Of a stretch of 64,000 nucleotides of DNA, positions 8,513 through 18,604 are shown piece by piece. Below the pieces are notes generated by a model. That model had not been told where the DNA came from and ran no database searches. It saw only the letters and a program-made list of their open reading frames with translations. The number at the start of each line of letters is the position of its first letter. The first letter of the stretch is position 1. A program made the position numbers and the translations under genes. The DNA is from Rouxiella silvae (lineage in GTDB: Bacteria > Pseudomonadota > Gammaproteobacteria > Enterobacterales > Enterobacteriaceae), in contig NZ_MRWD01000015.1 of NCBI RefSeq assembly GCF_002093625.1, positions 29,049 through 93,048 on the forward strand, read 5' to 3'.

Positions 8513-10079
8513 ATGTTCGCAAAAAAAACAGCACCCTTAATTAAAAGAAAAAAACTGATTATAGGCTTAGCCTTAGCGCTAACCTGTTCATATGTTCATG
8601 CCAGTGAATACAGAATAGCCGCAATGGCAGACCCACAGGCCTTCCGAACAGAAAGTGGTAGTGTCCATAATTGGGATGAGTCAAGGTGGGAAAGAGAAAA
8701 TAAACTCACCGCAGAAAGCCTTAGAAATGCTAACAAACAAAAAACCATCAAGTTTGGTATTATCAATGGCGATATTACCGAGTATGGCAGAACCCTCTCG
8801 CTTGACTCATTCCACAAAATTTATGACCTCCCGTTTAAAACTTTCACTGGTTTGGGCAATCATGATTATGCGAATAACGTGGGTGAATGCCATAAAGATA
8901 TATGTGATATCGACATGCTAACTTATATGCACAAGCATATTGAAAGCAAAAAAAATGAAAGCAACTTCAGTAACAATCTTACATGGCACTATCAGCATGG
9001 ACATATAGTCACAAGTTATGGCAGCCTGGCGTATTCATGGGACGATGGCGACATTCACTATGTGCAATTACAAAATCATCCAAGTTATGATGTATATTTG
9101 AACAAGCATGTACACAACACCAAATTTGAATATAAAAAAACCAGCCTAATGGTTTGGTTAGCAGATGATTTAAACAAAGCCCGTAAGCGGGGCAAGCAAA
9201 TCATTCTAAATATGCATAATGCTGACCAAAACTTCCTTAAAAACACAAACGAGACGGAAAAAGAATTTTTCAAAAAAATAATCAATGAAAACAAGGTCAT
9301 CGTCATTTATTCCGATCACTATCACGGGCCGTGGATTATCAACAATAAAGATTGGTTTGGCGATGCCCCGGTTAGAGTGTCTGATTCCCTCTTCCATGGT
9401 GATTATTATCTTGTTGATATACCCAAGTCAGGATTGTCAACAGTATCCTAAAATGGCTTTGACGTTAAGCCAGTGATATAAGACAACATTAAAGTCATAA
9501 ACAGAAACTCTAGGTCTACCACGAAAAACATTACGTTCCCTTCAGGCCAGCTTTGTAAAGCTATTGGCAAACCAGGCGCCGTGGGAGACATCTATTCATA
9601 AATAATTATTGATAACACTAAGCACTATATTTTACGAAATGCGAGTGGCAATACATACCTTGGCGCCAAAAGTAATTTAGAAAATTATCTGAATGGCAAT
9701 AGTGGACACATCAATACTGACAACCCTTATCAGTAATGGAAATCAGTACGCCTATCTAACCATACAAATAATGCAGCAGATGAGTATTATCAGTTTATTC
9801 AACACGCAACCGGCAAAGCGTTAGACGGAAAAACTGATGGAGTTGTCTATACCAGTAGCAGTAATAGCTCTAACCATTACCCACAGTGGCGTTTCGAAAC
9901 AACATCCCTCGGGAAAAAAATTATTATCAGCCGCGGTACCGGACGTGCTCTTAATATTCTATAAACTTAAAAAAGCGGGCCGTTTTGCTGCCGCATTCAC
10001 TGCATATGCGCATCGTAGCGATGATGACTGGGAATATCTCTATGAGGATTCAAGATTTAAAGCTAATCCTTGCATCTAA
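8513..10079 (+). pseudogene. Secreted metallophosphoesterase with C-terminal ricin-type lectin domain, interrupted by in-frame TAA codons
   Basis: The intact first ORF (8513-9451, ATG after AGGGAA) starts with a signal peptide ending near SYVHA and carries calcineurin-like phosphoesterase motifs: GIINGDITEYG, GLGNHDYA, LNMHNADQN and SDHYHG. After its TAA (9449) the same frame continues to 9964 and encodes a beta-trefoil (ricin B) pattern: HYILRNASGNTYLG, YYQFIQHATGKALDG, QWRFE and KIIISRGTGRALNI. It is broken by TAA at 9449, 9479, 9599 and 9734 and ends at TAA 9962. A possible last piece (DDDWEYLYEDSRF, to 10079) is in the +1 frame. Probably a decaying secreted enzyme; AT-rich, so likely acquired. 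The first 312 residues could still be made. Confidence 0.72.
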
Positions 10080-10108
10080 TGAGGCTGTGTTACTGAAAAA
10101 CTGATTTA

Positions 10109-10133
10109 GGAAGGCAATCGCCTTCCTTTTTTT
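10109..10133 (+). terminator. Rho-independent terminator
   Basis: A 7-bp perfect stem GGAAGGC/GCCTTCC with a four-base loop is followed by seven T on the + strand. It closes the transcription unit of the metallophosphoesterase pseudogene and lies right at the end of the convergent FMN dehydrogenase gene. Confidence 0.8.
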
Positions 10134-11286
10134 ATGTCGATTTCAAACTCAGCAGATGCGGCCCTAGTTGGCTCAGGTTGCTACAGCCGAGCTGCGCCAG
10201 TGTACGGTCAATTTCAGCGATAATCAGGCTCAGTGCCTTATTAATACCCGCCTCGCCGTGGGCGGCAACGCTAAACAACAGCGGGCGCCCCAGCAGCACA
10301 GCGTTAGCCCCCAGCGCCAGTGCCTTAACGATGTCCGTGCCGCGCCGAAAACCGCTGTCGATCAATAGCGAAAAATCGGCTCCGCAGGCCTTACGAATGG
10401 CCGGTAACACCTCCATCGGGCTGACCGTGCCGTCCAGTTGACGACCACCGTGATTAGAAATTACGATGCCGTCTGCGCCAAGGCCCTGCGCCTTTTTGGC
10501 ATCTTCGACGCTGAGAATACCCTTAATCCACAGCCTGCCTCCCCACTGTTCACGCAGCCAGGCGACAGTGCTCCAGTCAAGTGTGGTATCCATTTGCTCA
10601 GAAAAATAGCTTGCCCCGCCTGCGCCGCGCTGTTTGTCGGCAGGAACGTAGGGTTTGAGATTGCCAAAGCCCGGCATACCGGCTGGTTTCAAAGTGTGCC
10701 ATACCCATCCCGGATGCAGCGCCACGTCAATCAGGCTGGCAATTGAGAGTTTCATTGGGCGGCGATAGTGGCGTTTGTCCCGCTCGCGATTGCCAAAATG
10801 CACCGCATCAACCGACACCACCAGATTCTCGCAGCCTGCCTGTTTGGCGCGCTGAAGTAGGCCCAGAGTCACCTGCCGGTCTTTTAACACGTAAAGCTGA
10901 AACCAGTGTCTATCAATATTTTGGGCGGCAATCTCTTCAATTGACGCGGTCGACACGGTGCTCTGTATATAGGGGATCCCCGCACGCTGCGCCCCTCGGG
11001 CCAGTATCAAATCCGCCTCATGGCGCAGCATGCCGTTATAGCCGGTTGGCGCTATCATCACCGGAGCTAAAGCCTGTTTACCCCCGAGTGGAAGATGCAG
11101 GCTGCGCTGGCTGGCGTTAATCAGCACCGGCGGAACAAAACGCCAGTTATCAAAAACCTGCTGATTGTGGCGAAGCGTTACCTCATCGTCAGCGCCGCCG
11201 TCCACGTAGCTAAAGGCAAAAGCGGGCAGTTTGGCCTTGGCCTGCTGACGAAAGTCATTCAGATTGAAGGCGTGGCGACGACTCAC
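10132..11286 (-). CDS. FMN-dependent alpha-hydroxy acid dehydrogenase (LldD/mandelate dehydrogenase family)
   Basis: The 384-residue protein is a typical member of the L-lactate/mandelate/glycolate oxidase family: YVDGGADDEVTLRHN near the N-terminus, the catalytic His and Arg in SNHGGRQLDG, and the FMN phosphate region GFRRGTDIVKAL then LGRPLLF. It starts with GTG 11286, which overlaps the stop of the aminotransferase gene (GTGA junction) and follows AGGAGG. It is the last gene of a hut-linked operon. A generic enzyme would be lactate dehydrogenase. Here, coupling to a HisC-like aminotransferase and hutUH suggests oxidation of imidazole-lactate to imidazole-pyruvate; that substrate is inferred from context. 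Confidence 0.85.
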   Translation of the reverse strand: MSRRHAFNLNDFRQQAKAKLPAFAFSYVDGGADDEVTLRHNQQVFDNWRFVPPVLINASQRSLHLPLGGKQALAPVMIAPTGYNGMLRHEADLILARGAQRAGIPYIQSTVSTASIEEIAAQNIDRHWFQLYVLKDRQVTLGLLQRAKQAGCENLVVSVDAVHFGNRERDKRHYRRPMKLSIASLIDVALHPGWVWHTLKPAGMPGFGNLKPYVPADKQRGAGGASYFSEQMDTTLDWSTVAWLREQWGGRLWIKGILSVEDAKKAQGLGADGIVISNHGGRQLDGTVSPMEVLPAIRKACGADFSLLIDSGFRRGTDIVKALALGANAVLLGRPLLFSVAAHGEAGINKALSLIIAEIDRTLAQLGCSNLSQLGPHLLSLKST

Positions 11287-12440
11287 TCGGCCTCCTGCGC
11301 ATTAGCCTGCATGGAAATCAGCTCAAGGCTGCGCAAGAAAAGCTGATTATCGTGCTCACTGCCCACCGAGACCCGAATCCAGCGCGCATAGCCGGGTTCG
11401 CGCCACGGTTTGACAATCACGCCATAGGTCAGTAATTGCTCTGCCAGCTCCACACTGGGCCGTTGACAGTCGAAGAACACAAAGTTGGCATGCGACGGCA
11501 CCACTTCATACCCTTTCTCCCTCAATGTTGCGCTAATTATCGCCCGCTGCTGGCTGACAAACTCCATGCTGGCGGCGACGTGCGCTTTATCTTCCAGCGC
11601 AGCCAGTGCAGCTGCCTGAGCGGAACGGTTGATGTTGAACGGCGTACGGACTCTGTCGAGCAGATTCACCAGTTCAACGTCGCTGGCCAAGCCATAGCCA
11701 ATGCGCAGGCCCGCCAATCCGTAGGCTTTCGACAGCGTGCGCAGCACAATCCACGGGCGCGTCTGCTGCGCCAATACCCGCAGGCTGTCGGGATAATCAA
11801 GGTCAGATTCGCAGTATTCATAATAGGCCTCATCGATAACCAATACGCAGTCCTGCGGCGCGGCGTCGATAATGCGCTGGAATCCTTCTCGATTCAGCAT
11901 ACAGCCCACCGGGTTGGAGGGATTACTGAAAATAACCAGCTTCACCGGCGTAGACAGTGCCTGCTCCCAGGCAGCAACGTCAAACTGCCTCTGCGCGTCC
12001 ACGCCAACCATCGTGATTTCTGCCCCCATCATGCGCGGGAAAATTTCATGCAAGCCAAAGGAGGGGATCAGCGTCACCACTCGATCACCGGGGTTGAGAA
12101 ACGCAGTACAGAGCATTTGCAGAATTTCTTCCGATCCGTTGCCCATCACTACCTGTTCAAGGCCGACGCCGGTCGCAGACGCAATTTTCTGGCGCACCGC
12201 GCGACTGGCAGAATCAGGGTAAATCGCACTGCCGGAGGCCTCGGCAATTAACGCGCGGGTCACCTGCGGACTGGCACCCAGCGGGTTTTCATTGCTGGCC
12301 AGTTTGGCAACGTGCTCAACGCCATATTTTTCGCGCACGGCGTCTGCTGACAGCCCTGAATTATAGACCCCAAGCACTCTCGCATCAGGACGCGCCAGGC
12401 GCTGTAAACGAACGGCCGTTGATTCAGATTTTATCTCCAC
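11283..12440 (-). CDS. Histidinol-phosphate aminotransferase-like PLP enzyme (HisC family)
   Basis: The 385-residue fold-type I aminotransferase shows ASNENPLG at the N-terminus, SNPSNPVG, DEAYYEY, and the PLP-lysine motif SKAYGLAGLRIGYG. It starts with GTG 12440 preceded by a G-rich Shine-Dalgarno stretch. It is longer than biosynthetic HisC (about 355) and lies 115 bp downstream of hutU rather than in a his operon. Many HisC paralogues act on aromatic amino acids. Here a histidine/imidazole-pyruvate transamination would connect the FMN dehydrogenase to HutH. Alternatives are phenylalanine or tyrosine aminotransferase activity. Confidence 0.85.
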   Translation of the reverse strand: MEIKSESTAVRLQRLARPDARVLGVYNSGLSADAVREKYGVEHVAKLASNENPLGASPQVTRALIAEASGSAIYPDSASRAVRQKIASATGVGLEQVVMGNGSEEILQMLCTAFLNPGDRVVTLIPSFGLHEIFPRMMGAEITMVGVDAQRQFDVAAWEQALSTPVKLVIFSNPSNPVGCMLNREGFQRIIDAAPQDCVLVIDEAYYEYCESDLDYPDSLRVLAQQTRPWIVLRTLSKAYGLAGLRIGYGLASDVELVNLLDRVRTPFNINRSAQAAALAALEDKAHVAASMEFVSQQRAIISATLREKGYEVVPSHANFVFFDCQRPSVELAEQLLTYGVIVKPWREPGYARWIRVSVGSEHDNQLFLRSLELISMQANAQEAE

Positions 12441-12555
12441 CTCATTCCCCCCTTAATGCCTTAAATATAGAGAACGTCAAGAAAAAACGGACAGAAGATC
12501 TGCGCCCCCTGTCCGTCGGCTATGCTGAAAATGTCATCGTGACGTTGTCACACAA

Positions 12556-14238
12556 TCACAGCATCGGCATATTCACGTCATGAGTTTTAGCACACTCAAT
12601 CGCCAGCTCATAGCCTGCATCGGCATGACGCATCACGCCGGTGGCCGGGTCATTAAACAGCACACGCTCCAAACGTTTATCGGCGGCTTCTGTTCCGTCA
12701 CAAACAATCACCATTCCCGCATGCTGCGAGAAGCCCATGCCCACGCCACCGCCGTGATGCAGGCTCACCCACGTTGCGCCACCGGCGGTGTTTAATAATG
12801 CATTGAGCAATGGCCAGTCCGATACAGCATCGGAGCCGTCTTTCATCGCCTCGGTTTCACGGTTAGGTGACGCCACCGAACCGGTATCAAGATGGTCACG
12901 ACCAATCACCACCGGCGCTTTCAGCTCGCCGTTGCGTACCATTTCGTTAAACGCCAGACCGGCAATGTGGCGCTCGCCCAGTCCCAGCCAGCAAATGCGT
13001 GCCGGCAGGCCCTGGAAGGCAATGCGTTCCCGCGCCATGTCCAGCCAATTGATCAGGTTGGCGTTGTCTGGGAACAGCTCTTTCAGCTTGGCGTCGGTTT
13101 TGTAGATATCCTCAGGGTCGCCCGAAAGCGCTACCCAGCGGAATGGACCTTTGCCTTCACAGAATAGCGGACGAATATACGCAGGAACAAAGCCTGGGAA
13201 ATCAAAAGCATTAGCCACGCCCTGGTCTTTCGCGACCTGACGGATATTGTTGCCGTAGTCCACAGTAGGAATGCCCATCGCGTGGAAGTCTAGCATCGCC
13301 TGAACGTGCACTGCCATGGACGCACGCGAAGCCTTAATCACTGACTGAGGGTCTGACTCGCGGGCGGCTAGCCACTGATCCAGAGTCCAGCCGTGCGGAA
13401 GATAGCCATTCAGCGGATCGTGGGCCGAGGTTTGGTCCGTGACGATATCAGGACGTAAGCCGCCCTGCTGAGCACGTTTTACCAGCTCAGGCATGATGTC
13501 AGCCGCATTGCCCAACAGGCCAACAGAAATGGCTTTTTTCTCGGCACAAGCCTTTTCAATCATCGTCAAGGCTTCGTCAATGCTGTGGGCTTTGTAGTCC
13601 AGATAGCGGGTGCGAATACGGAAATCAATGCGCGACTCCTGGCACTCAATCGCCAATACGCAAGCGCCTGCCAACACACCGGCCAAAGGCTGTGCACCGC
13701 CCATGCCACCCAGACCGGCGGTGAGGATCCACCGACCGCGCAGATTGCTGTCATAATGCTGACGGCCCGCTTCGGCGAAGGTTTCATAGGTTCCCTGCAC
13801 AATGCCCTGCGCACCGATATAGATCCATGAACCGGCAGTCATTTGGCCGTACATCATCAACCCGGCTTTATCCAGCTCGTGAAAATGCTCCCAGTTGGCC
13901 CAGTGTGGTACCAGATTTGAGTTGGCAATCAGCACGCGCGGTGCATCCGTGTGGGTGCGGAATATGCCCACTGGCTTACCGGATTGCACTAGCAGCGTTT
14001 CGTCTTCTTTCAGGTCGCGCAGGCTTTGCAAGATGCCTTCAAACGCCGGCCAGTTGCGGGCTGCTTTACCGATCCCGCCGTACACCACCAAGTCTTCCGG
14101 ACGCTCTGCAACGTCGGGGTCGAGGTTGTTTTGAATCATGCGGTAGGCCGCTTCAATCAGCCAGTTTTGACAGCTCAATTCGGTTCCGTGCGGGGCGCGA
14201 ACAACGCGGGCAACGGCGGTTTTCTGTGGTGAATTCAT
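12556..14238 (-). CDS. hutU: Urocanate hydratase (urocanase)
   Basis: The 560-residue protein matches HutU in length and sequence ([33 protein letters not shown] for NAD binding, [17 protein letters not shown] near the end). It converts urocanate to 4-imidazolone-5-propionate with tightly bound NAD+, in the cytoplasm. ATG 14238 follows GAGGAG. It is 38 bp downstream of hutH, so the two form one operon under the operator at 15836. Confidence 0.97.
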   Translation of the reverse strand: MNSPQKTAVARVVRAPHGTELSCQNWLIEAAYRMIQNNLDPDVAERPEDLVVYGGIGKAARNWPAFEGILQSLRDLKEDETLLVQSGKPVGIFRTHTDAPRVLIANSNLVPHWANWEHFHELDKAGLMMYGQMTAGSWIYIGAQGIVQGTYETFAEAGRQHYDSNLRGRWILTAGLGGMGGAQPLAGVLAGACVLAIECQESRIDFRIRTRYLDYKAHSIDEALTMIEKACAEKKAISVGLLGNAADIMPELVKRAQQGGLRPDIVTDQTSAHDPLNGYLPHGWTLDQWLAARESDPQSVIKASRASMAVHVQAMLDFHAMGIPTVDYGNNIRQVAKDQGVANAFDFPGFVPAYIRPLFCEGKGPFRWVALSGDPEDIYKTDAKLKELFPDNANLINWLDMARERIAFQGLPARICWLGLGERHIAGLAFNEMVRNGELKAPVVIGRDHLDTGSVASPNRETEAMKDGSDAVSDWPLLNALLNTAGGATWVSLHHGGGVGMGFSQHAGMVIVCDGTEAADKRLERVLFNDPATGVMRHADAGYELAIECAKTHDVNMPML

Positions 14239-14276
14239 TTTTCACTCCTCGATAATGTAAAATTTGTTTTTTTAAG

Positions 14277-15827
14277 TTAATTAAAGCTGGGTAATAAAGA
14301 CTGTACCGCCGCTGGCCAGAATTCACGGCTGGCCCACAGGCGCATATTTTCGACGTCCGGTGCCATCAGGCGGTCGCGCTCAAGGAAGGCGACTTTTTCG
14401 CGCACCGCGCTGATTTCGCCCTCCATCACTGCCGAACTTTTTAGCGGACGGTTAAAATCGATGCCCTGCACCGCTGCCATGGCTTCAATGCCCACGACCA
14501 CGGCGGTGTTAAAGCACATGTCGCCTAGGCGACGCGCGGCGTAAGTGGCCATTGACACGTGGTCTTCCTGATTGGCGGAGGTTGGCAGGCTGTCTACGCT
14601 ACCGGGATGAGCCAGAGACTTGTTTTCGGACGCCAGTGCGGCGGCCGTAACTTGTGCAATCATAAAACCGGAGTTAACGCCACCGTCATTGACCAGGAAG
14701 GCAGGCAGCCCAGAAAGGCCCGTGTCGAGCAGCAGCGCGAGACGACGCTCAGAGATCGCGCCAATTTCAGCCACCGCCAACGCGATAATATCAGCGGCAA
14801 AGGCCACCGGTTCGGCGTGGAAATTACCGCCAGAAATAACGTCGCCGTTTTCGGCAAACACCAGCGGATTATCTGACGCCGCGTTGGCTTCAATCTGCAA
14901 AATTCGCGCTGAATGCTTAAGATTGTCCAGGCATGCACCCATTACCTGCGGCACGCAGCGAATGGAGTACGGATCCTGCACGCGACCGCAGTTGGCGTGT
15001 GAAGTGACAATGTCACTGCCCTCAAGCAGTTTGGATACCGCCGCCGCCACCGCAATCTGGCCTTCCTGACCGCGCGCCTCATGAATACGCGGATCTAAAG
15101 GTTTAACTGACCCCTGAATCGCCTCCAGCGACAGCGCACCGGCCACCAGACCCGCCGCAAAGACGCGTTCGCCTTCAAACAGACCGCGCAGCGCGAGTGA
15201 CGTGGAAACCTGCGTGCCGTTTAACAGTGCCAGTCCCTCTTTTGGCCCCAACACGAACGGTTCAAGCCCCACAGTAGCCAAACCCTCTATTGCAGAAACT
15301 TTTTCACCGTTAACGCGCACTTCACCTTCCCCAATCAGCATCAGCGAAAGGTGTGCAAGCGGGGCCAGGTCACCGGATGCGCCCACTGACCCTTTTTCAG
15401 GAATACATGGCATCACACCGGCGTTAAACAGCGTAATCAGCGCCTCGATGACGTCAATACGGATACCTGAATGGCCGCGAGACAGGCTCAGGACCTTGGT
15501 CGCCATCACCAGACGCACCACGTTATCGGGCAGGTCTGCGCCAATGCCAACGCTGTGTGAGAGCACCAGATTGCGTTGCAGCTCGGCCAGGCGTTCGGCG
15601 GGAATGCTGGTTTGCGCCAGTTTGCCAAAGCCGGTGTTAATTCCATAAACCACGCGTCCCTGCTCAACAATGCGCTTGACCGTTTCCTGCGAGGCCAGCA
15701 CGTTGGCGCGAGCTGAATCAGCCAGTTCTATGCGCACATTGCCCTGATAAATCTTACGCAGCGTGGACAAATCAACCTGACCGGGTTGCAGATGGCAAAG
15801 TGTCATATCTGTGGATGAAGAAGCCAT
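14277..15827 (-). CDS. hutH: Histidine ammonia-lyase
   Basis: The 516-residue protein carries the MIO-forming Ala-Ser-Gly in [15 protein letters not shown] and YGINTGFG, both diagnostic of the HAL/PAL family. It deaminates histidine to urocanate. ATG 15827 follows AGGA, and a HutC-like operator lies 9-22 bases upstream, where a bound repressor would block transcription or initiation. It heads the operon hutH-hutU-hisC-like-FMN dehydrogenase. Confidence 0.97.
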   Translation of the reverse strand: MASSSTDMTLCHLQPGQVDLSTLRKIYQGNVRIELADSARANVLASQETVKRIVEQGRVVYGINTGFGKLAQTSIPAERLAELQRNLVLSHSVGIGADLPDNVVRLVMATKVLSLSRGHSGIRIDVIEALITLFNAGVMPCIPEKGSVGASGDLAPLAHLSLMLIGEGEVRVNGEKVSAIEGLATVGLEPFVLGPKEGLALLNGTQVSTSLALRGLFEGERVFAAGLVAGALSLEAIQGSVKPLDPRIHEARGQEGQIAVAAAVSKLLEGSDIVTSHANCGRVQDPYSIRCVPQVMGACLDNLKHSARILQIEANAASDNPLVFAENGDVISGGNFHAEPVAFAADIIALAVAEIGAISERRLALLLDTGLSGLPAFLVNDGGVNSGFMIAQVTAAALASENKSLAHPGSVDSLPTSANQEDHVSMATYAARRLGDMCFNTAVVVGIEAMAAVQGIDFNRPLKSSAVMEGEISAVREKVAFLERDRLMAPDVENMRLWASREFWPAAVQSLLPSFN

Positions 15828-15835
15828 AATCTATT

Positions 15836-15849
15836 CCTGTATAGACAAG
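15836..15849 (-). promoter_or_regulatory. Putative HutC operator upstream of hutH
   Basis: CCTGTATAGACAAG on the + strand (CTTGTCTATACAGG on the coding strand) matches the near-palindrome CTTGT-CTAT-ACAAG found at three other hut promoters in this window, and is one base from perfect half-site symmetry. The spacing to the hutH ATG suggests repression by HutC, relieved by urocanate as is known for the family. Confidence 0.8.
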
Positions 15850-15858
15850 TTAGGGTAA

Positions 15859-15895
15859 ACAAAATCCCGGTCTTGCACCTCTCCGGGGATTTTGT
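15859..15895 (-). terminator. Hairpin between hut transporter operon and hutH
   Basis: A 10-bp perfect inverted repeat (ACAAAATCCC/GGGATTTTGT, loop 17 bases with a further CCGG pairing) lies between the end of the ABC ATPase gene and hutH. It could be a terminator or processing hairpin. The T-run is short, so read-through into hutH is possible. Confidence 0.4.
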
Positions 15896-15921
15896 TGCTT
15901 TGCGGGTTTTTCACCCGCCTT

Positions 15922-16707
15922 TTAGTGTTCCTGCGTCTGCAATGTTTCGACGCGGATCTCTTCCGTGACTCGCGCTTTGAGATCCATAAACTCTGGCGAC
16001 GTTTTTAGACGATAGTCACGCGGATGCGGGAAATCGACCGCCACCTCTGTTTTAATTCTTCCGGGACGGGCGCTGAAAATAGCCACTTTGTTAGCCATAA
16101 AAATCGCCTCGTCAATATCGTGGGTCACAAACAGCACCGTTTTTCGCGACGACTCCCAAATCGACAACAGCAGCTCTTGCATCATCACACGGGTCTGATT
16201 GTCCAGCGCGCCAAACGGCTCGTCCATCAGCAAGATTTTCGGGTCATTAGCCAGTGCGCGGGCAATGGCGGTCCGCTGCTGCATGCCGCCGGAAAGCTGG
16301 CGCGGAAAGTGGTGCTCAAAGCCGCGCAGGCCGACCTTATTAATGAAGTAGTCGCTGCGCTCCTTTTGCGCCGCCTTGCTAACCCCCCTTTCTTCTAGGC
16401 CGAAGCAAATATTTTGCTGCACGCTCAGCCACGGAAACAGAGTATAACTTTGGAACACCATGCCACGATCGGCACCCGGACCCTCCACCCGCTCGCCGTC
16501 GAGCCACACTTCTCCACGCGTTGGCTGGTCTAGCCCGGCCACAATACGCAGCAGCGTAGATTTGCCGCAGCCCGACGGACCGAGAATGGTAATAAAGTCG
16601 TTCTCGTTAACCTGATAGTCCACCGGCAGCAGTGCCTGCGTTTTCTCGCCTTTCGGTCCGGTAAAAATGCGCTCCACCTGACGAACGCTCAGTTTTGGAT
16701 AATTCAT
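15922..16707 (-). CDS. ABC transporter ATP-binding protein, hut-linked (SsuB/TauB type)
   Basis: The 261-residue ATPase has Walker [10 protein letters not shown], signature [12 protein letters not shown], Walker [15 protein letters not shown] and [13 protein letters not shown] 16707 overlaps the permease stop by four bases. It powers the importer whose binding protein and permease precede it. Position between hutH and the HutC operator at 18678 makes uptake of histidine, urocanate or an imidazole derivative the likely role. This is inferred from the locus. Confidence 0.92.
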   Translation of the reverse strand: MNYPKLSVRQVERIFTGPKGEKTQALLPVDYQVNENDFITILGPSGCGKSTLLRIVAGLDQPTRGEVWLDGERVEGPGADRGMVFQSYTLFPWLSVQQNICFGLEERGVSKAAQKERSDYFINKVGLRGFEHHFPRQLSGGMQQRTAIARALANDPKILLMDEPFGALDNQTRVMMQELLLSIWESSRKTVLFVTHDIDEAIFMANKVAIFSARPGRIKTEVAVDFPHPRDYRLKTSPEFMDLKARVTEEIRVETLQTQEH

Positions 16708-17582
16708 TTCAGCGAACTCCAGACAAACATGCGACGGTTGGCCGCTTTAAACAGGAAATCTGACAACAAACCAATGCAGCCGATGACGATAATGCCGAAA
16801 ATCATCTGTCCGGTATTGAGCATCGCCTGACTGTCGACAATCATGTGTCCGATACCGCTGGAAGAGCCAATTAGCTCGGCGACGATGACATAAGTCCAGG
16901 CCCAACCGAGTACTAAACGCAGCAACTCGGCCACTTCAGGTGCCGCCCCGGGAATAATTACCCGACGCACTACGCTGCGGTTGGTCGCACCTAAGGTATA
17001 CGCAGCCTCGACCAAATCACGACGCGCCGCGCCCACGGTCACCGCCACCATCAGGGTTATCTGGAAAAACGAACCGATAAAAATCACCAGAATCTTTTGC
17101 ATCTCGCCGATACCGGCCCACAGGATCAGCAAAGGCACAAACGCCGACGCGGGCAGATAGCGACAAAATGAGACAAATGGCTCGAAAAAGGCCTCGATAA
17201 GCTTATAAGATCCCATCAAAATACCCAGCGGTACGGCAATAATAGAGGCTAATACAAAGCCCCCCAACACGCGCATCACTGTCATACCAATGTCGTTAGC
17301 AAAATTGAACTGGGTGAACAGCAGCCAGCCTTCCTCCAGCATGCTGGCCGGATTGGCCAGAAAAGTCGGAGACACCGCGCCGGTAAAGGTCACCAGCGCC
17401 CAGGCGGCAAAAAACACCACAAAGAAACAAAAGCCAAGAAACCAGCGCTGACGCGCAGCAACCGGTCGCAGCGGAACCATCATCGGGTTGTGCCAGACCT
17501 TTTTGCTCGCCGGCAACGGTGCCGGCTCGCGTTGGACGGACTCTGAGCGGTTCGGCGCGACGTCAGTAACAGAACGTTGCAT
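16704..17582 (-). CDS. ABC transporter permease, hut-linked (SsuC/TauC type)
   Basis: The 292-residue integral membrane protein has about six transmembrane segments and the coupling-loop motif EAAYTLGATNRSVVRRVIIPG. I place the start at ATG 17582, which follows AAGGAGAGG. An in-frame GTG at 17606 overlaps the binding-protein stop and lacks a better ribosome site. About 70 N-terminal residues are polar before the first membrane span, longer than in TauC. It is coupled with the ATPase by a four-base overlap. Confidence 0.9.
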   Translation of the reverse strand: MQRSVTDVAPNRSESVQREPAPLPASKKVWHNPMMVPLRPVAARQRWFLGFCFFVVFFAAWALVTFTGAVSPTFLANPASMLEEGWLLFTQFNFANDIGMTVMRVLGGFVLASIIAVPLGILMGSYKLIEAFFEPFVSFCRYLPASAFVPLLILWAGIGEMQKILVIFIGSFFQITLMVAVTVGAARRDLVEAAYTLGATNRSVVRRVIIPGAAPEVAELLRLVLGWAWTYVIVAELIGSSSGIGHMIVDSQAMLNTGQMIFGIIVIGCIGLLSDFLFKAANRRMFVWSSLK

Positions 17583-17605
17583 TACCCTCTCCTTCTTGTT
17601 GATCA

Positions 17606-18604
17606 CTATTTCGCGACCGTGGCGTTATTCACGAACTGCGGGTCAAACAAGGTGCTGATGTCCGGCGTTTTACGCAAAATTTTCATCTGCGTCAGCAGCG
17701 TGGCCGCTTCTTTACTGAAACTGGTTATTTCGCCGCTGAAGAATTTTTTATTTTGGTCAAGGTCCTGCCAGCGCAAATAGCTCGACTCCTCGGCAAACTG
17801 CTTAGCGGTTTCTTTCACCGCTGCACCCATAATTTCATTCGACTTTTCAGGCTCTTTCTTGATCATATCCAGCGCTTCAAAATAGCTGTTGACCAGCGCC
17901 TGTGCGGCTTTTGGATTTTTTTCCAGGAAGGTTGGCGTACAGCCCAGCGTATCCATCACCATTGGATATTCCAGGGTGGTAGCCAGAATTTTTCCCTTGT
18001 CAGGACTCTGGCGAATGCTCGACAGATAAGGCTCATAGGTCACGGCGGCGTCGTTCTGACCGGCGATAAAGGCGTGCGCAGCGGCGTCTGGGCCCAGCGT
18101 TGCCAGCTTGACGTCCTTCATAGACATGCCGTTTTTATCAAGTATCCACGCCAGCAGGAAGTAGGAAGAAGTGCCAGGCGCGTCAACGCCAATGGTTTTG
18201 CCTTTAAGGTCGCTAATTTTATTAATACCCTGACGCGTGGCAATGCCGTCTGCGCCATAAGACTTATCAAGCTGCACAATCTGCTTGATCGGCACGCCGG
18301 CGGCGTTCCAGGTCAAATAGGTTTCTACGGTAGTGGCAGCGCACTGAAGCGAACCGGAGGCAATTGCCAGGTGACGAGACTGCTGTGGCACCATTTTAAG
18401 GGTGACGTCCAGACCATTTTTCTTGAAGATCCCGGCCTTATCGGCCAGCGTAAGAGGGGCAAAACCTGTCCAACCAGAAATACCAATCGCCACCGGCGTA
18501 TCCGCCGCGTGTGCAGCACCGGCGCTGGCGCAGCCGAAGGTCACGGCCAAACTCAATAAGGTAAAGGATTTTTTCAGTCCGGCTTTGGAAAACTTTTTGC
18601 TCAT
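17606..18604 (-). CDS. ABC transporter periplasmic binding protein, hut-linked (NMT1/TauA type)
   Basis: The 332-residue protein has a clear signal peptide (KKSFTLLSLAVTFGCASAGAAHA) and the start of an NMT1/taurine-type binding domain (ISGWTGFAPLTLADKAGIFK). ATG 18604 follows AGGAG. It opens the transporter operon and has a perfect CTTGT-CTAT-ACAAG operator 74-87 bases upstream of its start, tying it to HutC. It is a different family from the PotF/HisJ-like HutX described elsewhere. Ligand most likely histidine, urocanate or imidazole-lactate, by context. Confidence 0.88.
   Translation of the reverse strand: MSKKFSKAGLKKSFTLLSLAVTFGCASAGAAHAADTPVAIGISGWTGFAPLTLADKAGIFKKNGLDVTLKMVPQQSRHLAIASGSLQCAATTVETYLTWNAAGVPIKQIVQLDKSYGADGIATRQGINKISDLKGKTIGVDAPGTSSYFLLAWILDKNGMSMKDVKLATLGPDAAAHAFIAGQNDAAVTYEPYLSSIRQSPDKGKILATTLEYPMVMDTLGCTPTFLEKNPKAAQALVNSYFEALDMIKKEPEKSNEIMGAAVKETAKQFAEESSYLRWQDLDQNKKFFSGEITSFSKEAATLLTQMKILRKTPDISTLFDPQFVNNATVAK

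Noticed and set aside
9837..10079. 80-codon ORF as an independent small gene
   Set aside because: The first part overlaps the lectin-coding frame of the pseudogene, and only the end (DDDWEYLYEDSRF) looks real. It is better seen as the frameshifted tail of the same gene.
10000..15900. Long ORFs antisense to hutU, hutH and hisC-like genes
   Set aside because: They lie opposite strongly recognised genes with no ribosome sites and no family similarity; they are shadows of GC-rich coding sequence.
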